A stretch of 64,000 bases of DNA, from assembly GCA_030141605.1 (NCBI GenBank), contig JAQGDQ010000377.1, forward strand, positions 64,001 to 128,000. Reading direction: 5' to 3'. Made by a program: the position numbers and the translations under genes. The notes beneath the pieces were generated by a model that had not been told where the DNA came from, did not search any database, and saw only the letters and a program-made list of their open reading frames with translations. The stretch is from Tubiluchus corallicola. Its lineage: Eukaryota; Priapulida; Priapulimorpha; Priapulimorphida; Tubiluchidae. Shown here one piece after another: positions 52,528-64,000 of this stretch. The stretch's first letter is position 1. Each line of letters opens with the position of its first letter.

Positions 52528-55500
52528 AACAACAGCAACAACAAAAATCTTTATATAAAATCTGTTATGTGGATCAGCAACTAATATATACTCCAAAGAG
52601 CTTTTGAACCGACTGTGAATAACAATCTATAACTACATAGTGGACACAATTATTACCCCACTTTTACCACAAGTACCGTGCGCCAGACAGGGCAACAGCA
52701 GGTAACATTTTTAAAGTCTTTGGTAAGACCCGGCCGCAGTATCAAAGTCAAGACAGAAAGCAGACGTGTTATCAATAGACCAAACTCTCTAATACAAACC
52801 AAACAATCTGGTTTAGGCTAAACAGTCTAGTACTTTTAAGTGTTAAGAATTCATGTACCTCGTCCTGGATGACCCCACCCCAAAGCAGTTACTTCTTCAT
52901 TAAGGTAATTGCTCTTGTCACAAACAGGTATTGTTGCAGGCCAAATATCATCAGTGAATTTTACGGGATTATTCATTCTCACAAGTGCAATGTCATGTTC
53001 TGCAGTTTTGTCATATTTGGGATGTACTCTATAGCAAGCTATCTGTAATGTAATAAGAAATTAGAATTTAGACAATGAAAAATCATGAATAATTTAGATA
53101 ACATAATTGTGGGTTAATTTATGCTGGACAGTAGTTGATAGTTGCTTATTAGTAGGTTAATTTTGTCTGTTACACTAGCTACTGCAAGTGAGTGTATCAT
53201 TTAGATAACATAATTGTGGGTTAATTTATGCTGGACAGTAGTTGATAGTTGCTTATTAGTAGGTTGATTTTGTCTATTACACCAGCGACTGCAAGTATGT
53301 ATATAATTTAGGTAACATAATTGTGGGTTAATTTATGCTGGACAGTAGTTAATAGTTGCTTATTTTTAGGTTAAATTTGTCTGTTCTACTAGGGACTGTA
53401 AGTGAGTGTATAATTTAGATAACATAATTGTGGGTTAATTTATGCTGGACAGTAGTTGATAGTTGTTTATTAGTAGGTTAATTTTGTCTGTTATACTAGG
53501 CACTGTAAGTAAGTGTATAATTTAGATAACATAATTGTGGGTTAATTTATGCTGAACAGTAGTTGATAGTTGCTTATTAGTAGGTTAAGTTTGTCTGTTG
53601 TACTAGCGACTGCAAGTATGTGTATAATTTAGATAACATAATTGTGGGTTAATTTATGCTGGACAGTAGTTGATAGTTGCTTATTAGTAGGTTAATTTTG
53701 TCTGTTCTACTAGGGACTTGTTAGTTAGATGGGCACAAATGCCTGCATTTCGGAAACGCTTTGCACTTTAAAGGCATTGCACCTTTCAGTTCGGAGGTAA
53801 TGTTAGTGTTAGTTTGTGACGAATTGCTCATGATTGACAGGTCATGCATGATTACGGCAAGTTTTAAATTTGAATTTTTAGTTCGAAACGTGCCTGATTT
53901 TAATACAACACACTGATTATCTTACAGTTGCACTGTATATCAAGTTTCTCTTTTACAAACACGTGAAACACGCAGGTTGAATATTTTTGCAGTTGAATTT
54001 TTTTCCTTTTGTGATGTCATCAATAGAGTGCGCTCGTCTACCATTAACTAAAATTGTAATTTATTATTTAGTTGTCAGAAATGCTGTTGCAGTATTAATT
54101 GTGTTAAAATGTACACTTTTTAACGGACTTGAAAATGGGGTAGTACACCAAAACTCACCCTGTGTTCCTTTAAGGATGTTTCCTGTAGTACGAGTCGCGA
54201 GGAGCTCAGCTAAATGCACCAGGAGAAGTGCACAGAAATTCTTGTGCAGAGAAGGAATGCAAAAAATTGCAAAAACTGGATCTTCCTATGTTAACATGTC
54301 TTATCATAAGTTTTATTTTCACCTATCCTTAATTCGTACATAATAGGCCTTCAGTAGTGCAGTCAGTAACTATGTTAATTCATATTTATGTTCTGCTAGT
54401 ATGTTCACAAAAATATGTCTTACCGAACGTTTTACTGACGAGTCGTGTATATTCCTACTTCCGAGCAAAATTTGCAGGTTTTCTGCTCTGCCTTCTCTGA
54501 AAAAGTGACCATTTAGTACTTATAAATCTTGCAAAGTTACTTTTCTGTGTTTCTGCACTTGGTAGAACAGTAACAACAAAGGTCTAATGGGACACGAGAC
54601 GTTCAGAACATTATATTTTTGAAAATTACATGATGAAGACAATTAATACTAGCACTAGTAAAGGCCCCGCAAAAAAATTTGCGTATAAATTTACACGTAT
54701 AATCAAAAATATGCGAACATCCTACCTAGTGTTCGTTTATTTTCCTAACGCAAAGCCTGTAGCAGCAGCTTTTACTGAATTAAAGTTATAAGCTTATAGA
54801 CAGAGTATAATGGATGACGTCACAACAATGGCTTTGCGTCAACAGTTTTCCAAGCGAAAATTGCCGAAAATAGAACATGTAATTAACTCCTCGCTATTCC
54901 TCTCAGTGGACATGTCCTAAAATAAAGCCCACATCATCGTGTAGCCCTGTTCTTCCTCTTTCTAAAGAGCTATATATCTCCTTCCGAGAGTCCCACCAGG
55001 TGCCACTAGAACGTTTTTTCTGCATGCTGTTTGGTCAAAATTTCGAAAAAATCGCGAGTTGGGTCCGGGAGAGCACATACATTCTACCACTAGTAAATTA
55101 GTTAAAAGATGGTTGTTTCTCTCAGTACTTTTCATGTGTTAACCTTTTTTACACTTGTCCCACACGCCATGTGTAGGCATTAGTCTTTCTGGGTCGATTA
55201 GACAAAAACCGGACAAAACACTTTTAGGTTATACATACTCGAAAAGGCAGTGGGCAGCTGTCAAGACCCAAACATTGTCGAGGAGGGTTCCTCCACAAAC
55301 AGTTACTCCACTTATTTGAAATCCAACCTATGAGAAGTCAACATACAAAATCAGTCAAATACATTCCTTGTGCAGGAATTAGATTTCTGGTTTGGTTAAA
55401 ATTGTTAATTTTACTGTAGTAAACGATGTTCCTCTTTGTCTATCAATAACTGAGAATTATCTGGCGACACCAAAACAGCTATGATAAACAAAATGAGAAC

Positions 55501-55665
55501 GAAAAGAATCACTTTTTCATTCATTGTGTTTTACTGTTGGATGAACATTTTTGCAAATAATTTTCTCCAAAAAAGAGTTATATTAATAATACTAACAATT
55601 ATTATAATTATAATTTAAAATATAGTTATATAACAATAACAATAATAGTAATAATAATAATAATC

Positions 55666-55759
<94 letters not shown>

Positions 55760-56660
55760 CAATAATAATAATAATAACAATGTGTGTCTGTTGACTGTTA
55801 CAGATAAGACTGTTTTTTAAGATGTTTATGAAAAACTAAATATAAGCTCAGTATGTTGTTATATGTTGTGGCATTAAGTTTGAATATTTGATCCAGCCAA
55901 CATTGTTATTCAGATTGTAGGAAAATGCTTTTGCGCATCTATTGAAATTGTTAGTTTCTCATTTACTTGATTGTAATTTTAATCCATTCTGGCTTTACTG
56001 AATTTTATGTGGAAACATTGATTGGAATGCGCGTTTGAAACATAAATTAAATTTTAATTTTTTTAGGGATTTTTTACATACCATGAATGGAAATCTTTTT
56101 GTCACTACATCTTCTCCACCTCTAACCCTTGGTTCTGCAGTCTGTTCTGTAAATGAATTGATTATTAATGGCGTACAGGGTGGCAAGAAATAAAATGCTC
56201 GACAAACTTCAAAGTTGCCAAAGTAGACATAGTTGATGTTTTAAACTTTTTCCATATTTCTTCTGACATTAAAGTTTACCATAATTGAGTCCATGATACG
56301 GGTGTTAATTTAAGCCTCCTGCATCAGGTAAAGGACTATAAAGTTATGTACAAATATCAGTGTCAGAGTTAAACGTTCTTTTTTGCTTTTGTCAGTTTCT
56401 TTTGCAACTTTCGTACAGAGGATTTTGTAATTTCGTGACATTCTTTACCTGCATTTCACCATTCATGAACGTGATTGTGGTAATTCACAAGGACTAATGT
56501 TTCATTATTGTTGTTCTTGTTACTGTTGCTACTGCTGCTCTTGTTGTTGTTGTCGTGGTCGTTCTCGTTATTGTTGTTGCTGTTGCTGGTGCTGCCTTGT
56601 TGTTGTTGTTGTTGTCGTGGTCGTTGTCGTTGTCGTTATTGTTGTTGCTGTTGCTGTTGT

Positions 56661-56701
<41 letters not shown>

Positions 56702-56974
56702 TTGTTGTTGTTGCGGTTGCTGCTGCTGCTCTTGTTGTTGTTGTCGTGGTCGTTGTCGATATTGTTGTTGCTGTTACTGTTGTTGTTCAAATTATCAGAC
56801 ATAATCCGAGCAATACATTTATTTTACTTGGTGTAAATAGTTTGCCTTTGACAAAGACTAACCTTTCTCAACTGAAGCATTATAAGATGGTGCAGACAGA
56901 CATGCATCAAACCAAAACCACGTGGTTGTCATCAACAAATGTATAGCAGCTAGTGTTATCTGAGAGGATACCAT
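50521..56974 (-). CDS. Secreted S1 serine protease SP-C, complete, 7 exons, 320 aa
   Basis: Exons: 56974-56863 (signal peptide [20 protein letters not shown]), 56146-56082 (activation [10 protein letters not shown]), 55327-55239 ([10 protein letters not shown], His), 54496-54424 (LQILLGSRN), 53042-52859 ([13 protein letters not shown], Asp; ALGWGHPGR), 51809-51688 ([20 protein letters not shown]), 50838-50521 ([18 protein letters not shown], Ser; [10 protein letters not shown]). The phases are consistent and add to 321 codons with stop. The catalytic triad is complete, so it should be an active extracellular peptidase. The residues before GDSGGP (QTILTP) lack the usual Cys191 and Asp189, so trypsin-like specificity is doubtful. 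A hydrophobic stretch ([14 protein letters not shown]) near the end is followed by 13 extra residues that SP-B lacks. Confidence 0.88.
51362..51679. mobile_element. MITE with long terminal inverted repeats, 318 bp
   Basis: The left end TATAGGTTTTACACGTCAAA (and on through TGTAGAC) is exactly inverted at the right end, about 27 bp each. The interior is made of repeats of TCAAATGTAGACATAGGAAT and TTCGAATGTGTTTTGGTAA in both orientations, so the whole element can fold back. It lies in the SP-C intron 6, its right end 7 bp from the exon 6 donor. Confidence 0.9.
51990..52192 (+). repeat. Retroposon 3' part, copy 1 (followed by AAC tail)
   Basis: ACCTAAATTGATTAAATAAT through TGTAGATGTATATATGCTCA to AAAATAAAGAGCTACAGTAG matches 58888-59050 nearly base for base. 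Both are followed by (AAC)n arrays. Confidence 0.85.
52193..52546 (+). repeat. (AAC)n/(AGC)n microsatellite
   Basis: Blocks of AAC alternate with runs of CAG (AGCAGCAGCAGC). Very long low-complexity frames on both strands are artefacts. Confidence 0.97.
53085..53716 (+). repeat. ~118-bp tandem repeat, about 5 copies
   Basis: ATAATTTAGATAACATAATT, GTGGGTTAATTTATGCTGGA, CAGTAGTTGATAGTTGCTTA and GTAGGTTAATTTTGTCTGTT recur five times; each unit ends in a variable ACTAG..ACTGCAAGT. It lies in the SP-C intron between exons 4 and 5, starting about 45 bp from exon 5. Confidence 0.93.
53717..54180 (+). repeat. Dispersed repeat family C copy
   Basis: Matches 41.80-42.22 kb (TTAGATGGGCACAAATGCC, CAAACACGTGAAACACGC, TGTGATGTCATCAATAGAG, CTTGAAAATGGGGTAG). 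It starts exactly where the 118-bp array ends. Confidence 0.85.
54497..55238. other. SP-C intron 3, no element identified
   Basis: No coding frame or repeat recognised. Confidence 0.4.
55629..55781 (+). repeat. (AAT)n microsatellite
   Basis: About 150 bp of AAT with a few AAC interruptions in an SP-C intron. Confidence 0.95.
56505..56795 (+). repeat. (GTT)/(GCT)/(CGT) trinucleotide and hexanucleotide array
   Basis: Alternating GTT and GCT blocks with GTCGTGGTCGTTGTCG inserts, repeated at higher order. It lies in SP-C intron 1. Confidence 0.95.
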
Positions 56975-57129
56975 TTCTGAAATGTAAGTGAAAAATCTGC
57001 AAGTTGATAGAAAAACTGGTTTAAAGAAAAAAATGAATATAGTTTTCATAATGATTTGCTAGCAAACTTGACAGTATGTAATTGTATATTAAAAGAAGAA
57101 ATCATACATGTATTATTTGTCAGACAGGA

Positions 57130-58200
57130 GACGTTGAAAAGTGATAACCATTTAAGGGGTATGCAGATCTCGCAGTAAAGTAATAACCATTTAAGGTTAG
57201 GTGTGCAGATCTCTCAGCAAAGTGATAACCATTTAAGGTTAGGTATGCAGATCTCTCAGTAAAGTGATAACCATTTAAGGTTAGGTGTGCAGATCTCTCA
57301 GCAAAGTGATAACCATTTAAGGTTAGGTGTGCAGATCTCTCAGCAAAGTGATAACTATTTAAGGTTAGGTATGCAGATCTCTCAGTAAAGTGATAACCAT
57401 TTAAGGTTAAGTATGCAGATCTCTCAGTAAAGTGATAACAATTTAAGGTTAAGTATGCAGATCTCTCAGTAAAGTGATAACCATTTAAGGTTAAGTATGC
57501 AGATCTCTCAGTAAAGTGACAACCATTTAAGGTAAGGTATGCAGATCTCTCAGTAAAGTGATAACCATTTAAGGTAAGGTATGCAGATCTCTCAGTAAAG
57601 TGATAACCATTTAAGGTTAAGTATGCAGATCTCTCAGTAAAGTGACAACCATTTAAGGTTAAGTATGCAGATCTCTCAGTAAAGTGACAACCATTTAAGG
57701 TTAGGTGTGCAGATCTCTCAGTAAAGTGATAACCATTTAAGGTTAAGTATGCAGATCTCTCAGTAAAGTGATAACAATTTAAGGTTAAGTATGCAGATCT
57801 CTCAGTAAAGTGATAACCATTTAAGGTTAAGTATGCAGATCTCTCAGTAAAGTGACAACCATTTAAGGTTAAGTATGCAGATCTCTCAGTAAAGTGACAA
57901 CCATTTAAGGTTAGGTGTGCAGATCTCTCAGTAAAGTGACAACCATTTAAGGTTAAGTATGCAGATCTCTCAGTAAAGTGACAACCATTTAAGGTTAAGT
58001 ATGCAGATCTCTCAGTAAAGTGATAACCATTTAAGGTTAGGTGTGCAGATCTCTCAGTAAAGTGACAACCATTTAAGGTTAAGTATGCAGATCTCTCAGT
58101 AAAGTGACAACCATTTAAGGTTAAGTATGCAGATCTCTCAGTAAAGTGATAACCATTTAAGGTTAGGTACGCAGATCTCTCAATAAAGTGACAACCATTT
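57130..58200 (-). repeat. 42-bp minisatellite, about 25 copies, 5' of SP-C
   Basis: The unit is GCAGATCTCTCAGTAAAGTG plus ATAACCATTTAAGGTTAAGT AT. Because 42 is divisible by 3, one minus-strand frame stays open for 372 codons (14-residue period ending ERSAYLTLNGYHF). I read it as a satellite: no signal peptide and no splice partners. It starts about 155 bp upstream of the SP-C start codon. Confidence 0.9.
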
Positions 58201-58479
58201 ATGGTTATGGTCGTGTGCAGTTTTAAGTGCAACAGCATCCTAGACTTACCTGTTATGACAAATCCAGACCAAAATTAGACCAAAACAAGAACCAGTTCTG
58301 TCTTCGCCACTTCATTTATGCAGATTTCCATTATTTCGTCCGTTCTAAAGTTAGTTTCGCATTGTTTAAAGTTTGGAATGTTTGATTTTTTCAAAACTCT
58401 AAACTTTGAGATTTGGCCATTGAGAGAAAAAAGAGAGAAAAGAGTGTCGAAGAAAGAGAGAAGATTGGAGAAAAAGATA

Positions 58480-58515
58480 AAGAAATATGGCAGGAGAGAT
58501 GGAGAGAAAGAGTGG

Positions 58516-58567
<52 letters not shown>

Positions 58568-58602
58568 GAGAGAGGGGAAAGGGAGGGAGAGAGAGAGCGT
58601 GA
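58480..58602 (+). repeat. (GA)n microsatellite
   Basis: About 120 bp of GA with GGGAGAGAGGGG interruptions. Confidence 0.95.
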
Positions 58603-58887
58603 AGAAGGGGGAAATGAATTCCATGACAATGGTTAATAGTATTCTAAACAGCATATAAGTTGGCTAAGCGATTAACCCATGAATTCACAATGCGCCAGTG
58701 TTTAGAGGGGGAACCCTCACCCCACATCAACTCCAATTTGAACGTAAATTAGTAAATCGCAACAAAAGGAGAAACTTTGCAAGATTTTTACATCACCTGG
58801 ATGTTAATTACATGTCCGCTTTTCGTAATAATTCGATTTTAATCAATTTTGCTAATAATTTGTTAGCTAATTTTCTCATGTCATTAA

Positions 58888-59130
58888 CCTAAATTGATTA
58901 AATAATTGATGTAATTGATGTCAATTAATGCTAGTTGACATGTTAGCCGGTAACAATTTCAATATTGTTAATTATGTTGCCGTGCAAATAGGGGGCGCAT
59001 GTGTAGATGTATATATGCTCAAAATAAAGAGCTACAGTAGAAATAACAGCATCATCAACAACAACAACAACAACAGCAACTAACAACAACAACAACAACA
59101 GCAAGAGCAAGAGCAACTAACAACAACAAC
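58888..59130 (+). repeat. Retroposon 3' part, copy 2, with AAC tail
   Basis: Second copy of the element at 51990-52192, ending AAAATAAAGAGCTACAGTAG and then a short (AAC)n tail. Confidence 0.85.
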
Positions 59131-59283
59131 AATGATTAATTGATGTCATTAATGATTAATCAAAAGGTAACAAAAAGAAAAAGCTAAAAAACATACAAAG
59201 AGTAAAATATTTTTGTTGGTACATTTTACTTTCGTCATTACGATTTTGTTGCTATTTAGGACTTTAATAATGAAAGAAAAAAC

Positions 59284-59395
59284 CATTGTTGTTGCGATGG
59301 TAATAGAATAGAATTTCTTGCTAGAATTGTGGACGTTCTATTGTTGTTGCGATGGTAACGAAATAGAATTTCTTGCTAGAATTGTGGACGTTCGA
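59284..59395 (+). repeat. 55-bp tandem duplication upstream of LRR-2
   Basis: TTGTTGTTGCGATGGTAA and TAGAATTTCTTGCTAGAATT with GTGGACGTTC occur twice in tandem, about 110-220 bp before the LRR-2 start codon, so within its promoter or 5' UTR. Confidence 0.9.
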
Positions 59396-59506
59396 TCGCT
59401 TGTAGATGTTGTTATCAGAAGGCAAAATTTCGGAAGAAATCAGAACAAGTTTAAGCAGTCTTATTTTTTACCGTTGTTCCTTTACGAATAAAATGACAAT
59501 GAAAGT

Positions 59507-62500
59507 ATGGAGGTCTTGCTGATGTTATTTTTACTGATTTGCTGTTTTTTCCAACCCGCTGCATTGCAGGAATGCGATCAAGAGTCTGCCGAAAAGATTT
59601 TACCATGCGTTTTCCCAAGTGAACCTCCAATCGAAACTCTTCATGATAATTTGATGACTCGTTGCGATTTTGTCTTTTGCATATGGCACACAAAACAGGA
59701 GGCAGCTGATTGGTCTGCAAGGAACGAATTCAAAGTGTATTCTATGAATATAAAGGAATATGCTGATAGAGAGTTACCGGAAAATGAGTTTCTAGCTGGG
59801 ATTAATGTTGTTAAATTATCTCTAGAATCGACACAAGTGGAACATTTGAGAGAAGCATTTGTTTATGACAAATTTAACAGCATAAGGCATGTAAACATAT
59901 ACAGAAACAACATACAGACTATACACGCTAAAGCGTTTAGTGGACTTTCAGCTCTTCAAACACTTATATTGCTTGGTAATCAAATGTTGCTTTCGGCAGA
60001 TTTTGACCTGTCCATCTCAAAATCCTTCAGGTTATTTTCGCTCGCCGACAGTCCAAAAATAGAACGAATTAGAGAACCATGGCTAAACAGAGACACAGAT
60101 CCTAGGGATGTTCGGTTCATTCTGACAGGTAAGCATTGATCGTGAATTACAGGAAAAAACTTATCTAAGTTATTTAATATTGTTAGTAAGATTTATGAAT
60201 GCGCCCAAACGTCAGTAACAAAACTAGACACGGGAGGCCTTTACTAAAACACGGCAGTATACCTGCACGACTAAGTCACTTAAGATTTTAGTGACATTAG
60301 TGACTTAAGTCACTAAGTCACTCACCTGACAGGTAACGTTTTCTGCACAAATTGAAACCTGTTATTGAGTTTACGTAGCAGTAATATACATACATTCAAG
60401 ACTTTTAACAAGCACAAGATGATATCTACCTTATCATCAAACATTTTTTTTATACAATAAAATGTTATTCTGAGTTAGTTCGTTATGACCATTCAAGATG
60501 ATAACTTACGACAATTATATTACAAGTAGTTAAAAATATTTCTTAAGAAAATGCTGAAAATTCAGATTTTTTTTTGCAGGTAACAGTCTGATCTGCGACT
60601 GCGATTTATTGTGGCTGCGCCGCAAGAATTTTACAATTGTCAGTATGGACTGTTCAATGCCTACAAAGATAATTGGTGCTAAAGTGGACGACATTTCAAC
60701 GGAATGCTTAGACACAACACCAACTACATCTGCGACATATACGACAACTACAAGTGAGTATATAAAGTGGGATTGAAACCTCAAGATGTCTTAAACAGCA
60801 AAAAGATTATAGGCATCGATTATACACTATACATATGTATTTCAATACTAAATTGTGTAATGAAATTCTTAACGAAAAAAAATGCAGTAAGATTTATATT
60901 CAGTAAATGCTGGGGCAGTCAAAAGCAACATTACTCTTTTTCACTATCACCACATTTTTGCAAGCATTACGATGCTTGAAATACGTTATGAAACATTGTA
61001 CAATCAATTAATGCCATCATAGGGGCAGTGGTAATCTCATACTTCATGCAAACACAGAAATTGCCACACCGTTCATGATTACAGAAGCGCAAAGTGATTT
61101 AAGTCAACGTTGGGATAAGTGGCTTAAGTCAACGTTGGGATAAGTGGCTTAAGTCAACGTTGGGATAAGTGGTTTAAGTCGACGTTGGGATAAATGGCTT
61201 AAGTCAACATTGGGATAAGTGGCTTAAGTAAACGTTGGGATAAATGGCTTAAGTTAAGGTTGGGATAAGAGGCTTAAGTCAACGTTGGGATAAGTGGCTT
61301 ATGTCAAAGTTGCGGTAAGACGCTTAAGTCAACGTTGGAATAAGTGGCTTAAGTCAACGTTGGGATAAATGGCTTAAGTCAACATTGGGATAAGTGGCTT
61401 AAGTCAACGTTGAGATAAGTCGCTTAAGTCAACGTTGGGATAAGTGGCTTAAGTCAACGTTGGGATAAATGGCTTAAGTCAACATTGGGATAAGTGGCTT
61501 AAGTAAACGTTGGGATAAATGGCTTAAGTTAAGGTTGGGATAAGTGGCCTAAGTCAACGTTGGGATAAGTGGCTTAAATCAACGTTGGGATAAGTGGCCT
61601 AAGTCAATGTTGGGATAAGTGGCTTAAATCAACGTTGGGATAAGTGACTTAAATCAACGTTGGGATAAGTGACTTAAATCAACGTTGGGATAAGTGGCCT
61701 AAGTCAATGTTGGGATAAGTGGCTTAAGTCAACGTTGGGATAAGTGTCTTAAGTCAACGTTGGGATAAGTTGTAATCCCTTGTCATCTTGGCCACTACGA
61801 AGAACGTAAATTCTAACAAAATTCAAACTTTATAACGTTTCGAAAACAGACACATTATTATGATGATTTTCAAATGTTCCAAAGAATTGCTAGAATAGGA
61901 CATTAATTATTGAAAATCTTTCACGATGCAAGTCGTCATGTATGGGTTTTGTTTGTTGGTTTATTATTTTTCCAGGCAGTTTGGATTGTATTACTGAGCC
62001 TTGTAAAAATGGCGGCACATGTAAGGAAATTAGTAACGAGTTCAAATGTGAATGTCCTAATGGATATGCTGGAGATAATTGCGAGATAATAGGTGTGTGT
62101 GTGTGTGTGTGTGTGTGCGTGTGTGCGTGTGCGTGTGTGTACAGATACATTCTAGCAATCATAACAGTTGATTGAGCATCTTTCTTTTCTCGTCCTTCCG
62201 ACAAAAACGTTTATTAAACCCGCTAAGTCTGAGATTCATTTCTTAGAACAGTTGAACAAGAATAATGAAAATCCTCTATATTTAGTAAATAAGTGTATTT
62301 TCAGAACCGAAATTTATGTTTTTATAGCTTGTCCCAAATGATGATTTCTTTCAACATTTTAGTCTGTCTGTGCACTTGAATTCCAGTGCCTGTTCTTGCA
62401 GGATTGGCTGGTTTTCTTGAAGAAAAAAAATACAAGCAAGATGCAAACATATTTCCTTAAAATTCATAAAAGATATGTTGACACCTACCTGAAATATTTA

Positions 62501-62709
62501 TGTTCATTAACCACTCTTGAATTTGAATTACTTCACAAAGCTCATACTCAGTGTACGTTGCCACTTAATCAATTCCCTCTTGTTATCTTTTTCAGATCGT
62601 AACACTTGTGCTTCTAACACCTGCAAAAATGGCGGAACATGTATGGATGGAGTCCACAGTTATATATGTATGTGTGCAACAGGATATACTGGAGATAATT
62701 GTGAACACG
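59507..62709 (+). CDS. LRR-2: secreted or membrane LRR protein with EGF repeats, 3' end off window
   Basis: Exon 1 (59507-60128): signal peptide [20 protein letters not shown], a Cys-rich N-cap, LRRs ([49 protein letters not shown]). Exon 2 (60580-60753): LRR C-cap ([21 protein letters not shown]) and a short Thr-rich run. Exon 3 (61976-62092): EGF domain ([27 protein letters not shown]). Exon 4 (62596-62709): second EGF ([28 protein letters not shown]). All junctions are phase 1-1, so EGF exons can be added or dropped without shifting frame. More exons should follow beyond 64 kb. The role is probably extracellular binding or adhesion; ligand unknown. It is a paralogue of LRR-1 (11.7-14.5 kb). 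Confidence 0.85.
61085..61772 (+). repeat. 25-bp minisatellite, about 27 copies
   Basis: The unit is AAGTGGCTTAAGTCAACGTT plus GGGAT, with variants such as TAAATGG and CAACATTGGG that recur in blocks, so larger blocks have been duplicated. It lies in LRR-2 intron 2. Confidence 0.95.
62093..62140 (+). repeat. (GT)n microsatellite forming the donor of LRR-2 exon 3
   Basis: The EGF exon ends ATAATAG and the intron begins at once with about 10 GT units, then GCGTGTGC variants. Every GT is a potential donor. Confidence 0.85.
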
Positions 62710-63061
62710 GTATATAAAATTTCTTGCTGTCTTGGGTTGATATAAGTATTTTTCTGTACAGAAACACATTGGCTAAACTAAATGATTGTCCACTCTTGTT
62801 TTTGATGACTGCTGTTACCCTGTCTTCAAGACTGAAGCAAAATAATGTGATAAAAATACTTAGTCTTTAGTCGACCAAGACTGGGTAAAAAAATACCCTG
62901 GCTATGTGATGGTTCAAATATCATTAAAATTTTTGACAATGAGTGTTCATAAAACACTTGCCTTTGGGTTTTATTATTTTTCAAAGCAGATACACACCTG
63001 CACCTGTAATTCTGGCATGCAAGGAAACAATAGAGATTGAAGTGCATGATATTAGAACTCA

Positions 63062-63290
<229 letters not shown>

Positions 63291-63664
63291 ATAATAGCCA
63301 AATTTCAAGTGAAGATTTTTGCAAGTACATCCAATACAGTGTTCTTTTATCCACCTAAAATGCAAAGCTTTCATTATTGGTAAATGTTATAATCATCATT
63401 AATGTTGCATATTATTGTGGTAGTGCATATATAATGCATTCTTCTTTGTGGAGCCTGGCTGTTATTAGGCAGCCAAAAAGTCCAGGCTTCAAATCTGGAT
63501 TGGTGAGAATTTCGAGTGATAAAAAGCGACTCCAAAAACGAGAAAACAAATCAGAAATTTGAAAGAACGTGGACAAAATGATTGTCAGTTGTTTGCAATT
63601 CTTCATTATAATTTAAAATTGATGATGTTTGATTGGTATTAGTAACTTTCTATGGTCTTTTAGG

Positions 63665-63704
63665 TGTACAGTTACTGTGCTTCTAACTCAGTTCTCCTTA
63701 CGTA
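63665..63704 (+). pseudogene. Possible relic of a third EGF exon
   Basis: TTTTAG at 63656-63661 is followed by sequence containing ACTGTGCTTCTAAC, close to the start of the EGF exon 4 (ACTTGTGCTTCTAACACCTG), then CTTACGTAAG. The frame needed (phase 1) meets TAA, and the rest of the EGF domain is missing. Confidence 0.3.
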
Positions 63705-64000
63705 AGCATCTTATTTTAAGTCATTATCAACTTCTGTGCAGTCACTAGTGCCAGGTAAACCAGAAATATGAAAATCCTCTATATGTGGAAATGTGCAATA
63801 GGCCTGTAATTTATAAAAAACAGATAACCAAAAGTGCTTAAAAACGTGCTAAATGCTATTTACTATTTAGACAAAGATAAAAAATTATATTTAAGAAGTC
63901 TGAAACAAATTATTACTTTATAATTTCAGAGACTTTAAGCAATTTTTGATGATTTTAAATGATTATTAAAGAAGATCAACTTTGGGTTGACAATACTTTA

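Noticed and set aside
57120-58238. 372-codon minus frame of 14-residue repeats as a secreted repeat protein
   Set aside because: Open only because 42 is a multiple of 3. It has no signal peptide, and its ends coincide with the satellite's ends. Kept as a repeat.

Overview
The window looks like a multicellular animal, most likely a non-arthropod invertebrate. It has GT-AG introns of 0.1-3 kb, secreted and membrane proteins typical of metazoans, BEL/Pao, LINE and hAT remnants, a tRNA-Leu-primed LTR element, and interspersed CCCTAA/TTAGGG-type repeats. The species cannot be fixed from the sequence. The strand is very rich in micro- and minisatellites, and most long uninterrupted reading frames are translations of these repeats, not genes.

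Layout. (1) 1-8.5 kb, minus strand: a trypsin-like serine protease (SP-A) running off the left edge, with solo-LTR-like elements and a 5S-rRNA-derived fragment in or near its introns. (2) 11.7-14.5 kb, plus: a leucine-rich-repeat (LRR) membrane protein, LRR-1, with a Thr-rich stalk and one transmembrane helix; it is probably broken, with an LTR retroelement remnant in its intron. (3) 16.5-17.6 kb: an orphan copy of the last protease exon (SP-B), part of a 1-kb duplication shared with 49.9-51.0 kb. (4) 18.6-20.3 kb, minus: LINE ORF1-like and BEL/Pao fragments. (5) 20.3-28.3 kb: no confident gene, several dispersed repeats and an 89-bp satellite. (6) 28.7-47.8 kb, plus: a large lipid transfer protein (Vitellogenin_N/LLTP family) gene that I resolve into 15 exons, about 1088 residues, with furin-like sites and an unfamiliar basic C-terminal domain. 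(7) 48.1-48.4 kb: a solo LTR with a 4-bp target duplication. (8) 50.5-57.0 kb, minus: a complete seven-exon protease, SP-C (320 residues). (9) 59.5-64 kb, plus: LRR-2, a secreted LRR protein with EGF repeats, running off the right edge.

The most striking structure is at 34.3-36.25 kb. There the 3' end of LLTP exon 4 plus its 5' splice site is tandemly repeated 28 times at 70 bp. Each unit holds a donor, a branchpoint-like motif and an acceptor-like motif around a 57-nt in-frame segment, so the array could behave as a stack of cassette mini-exons. Other themes are dispersed repeats that carry expandable minisatellites inside LLTP introns, microsatellites growing from the 3' tails of retroposons, and mobile DNA lying directly against splice sites.
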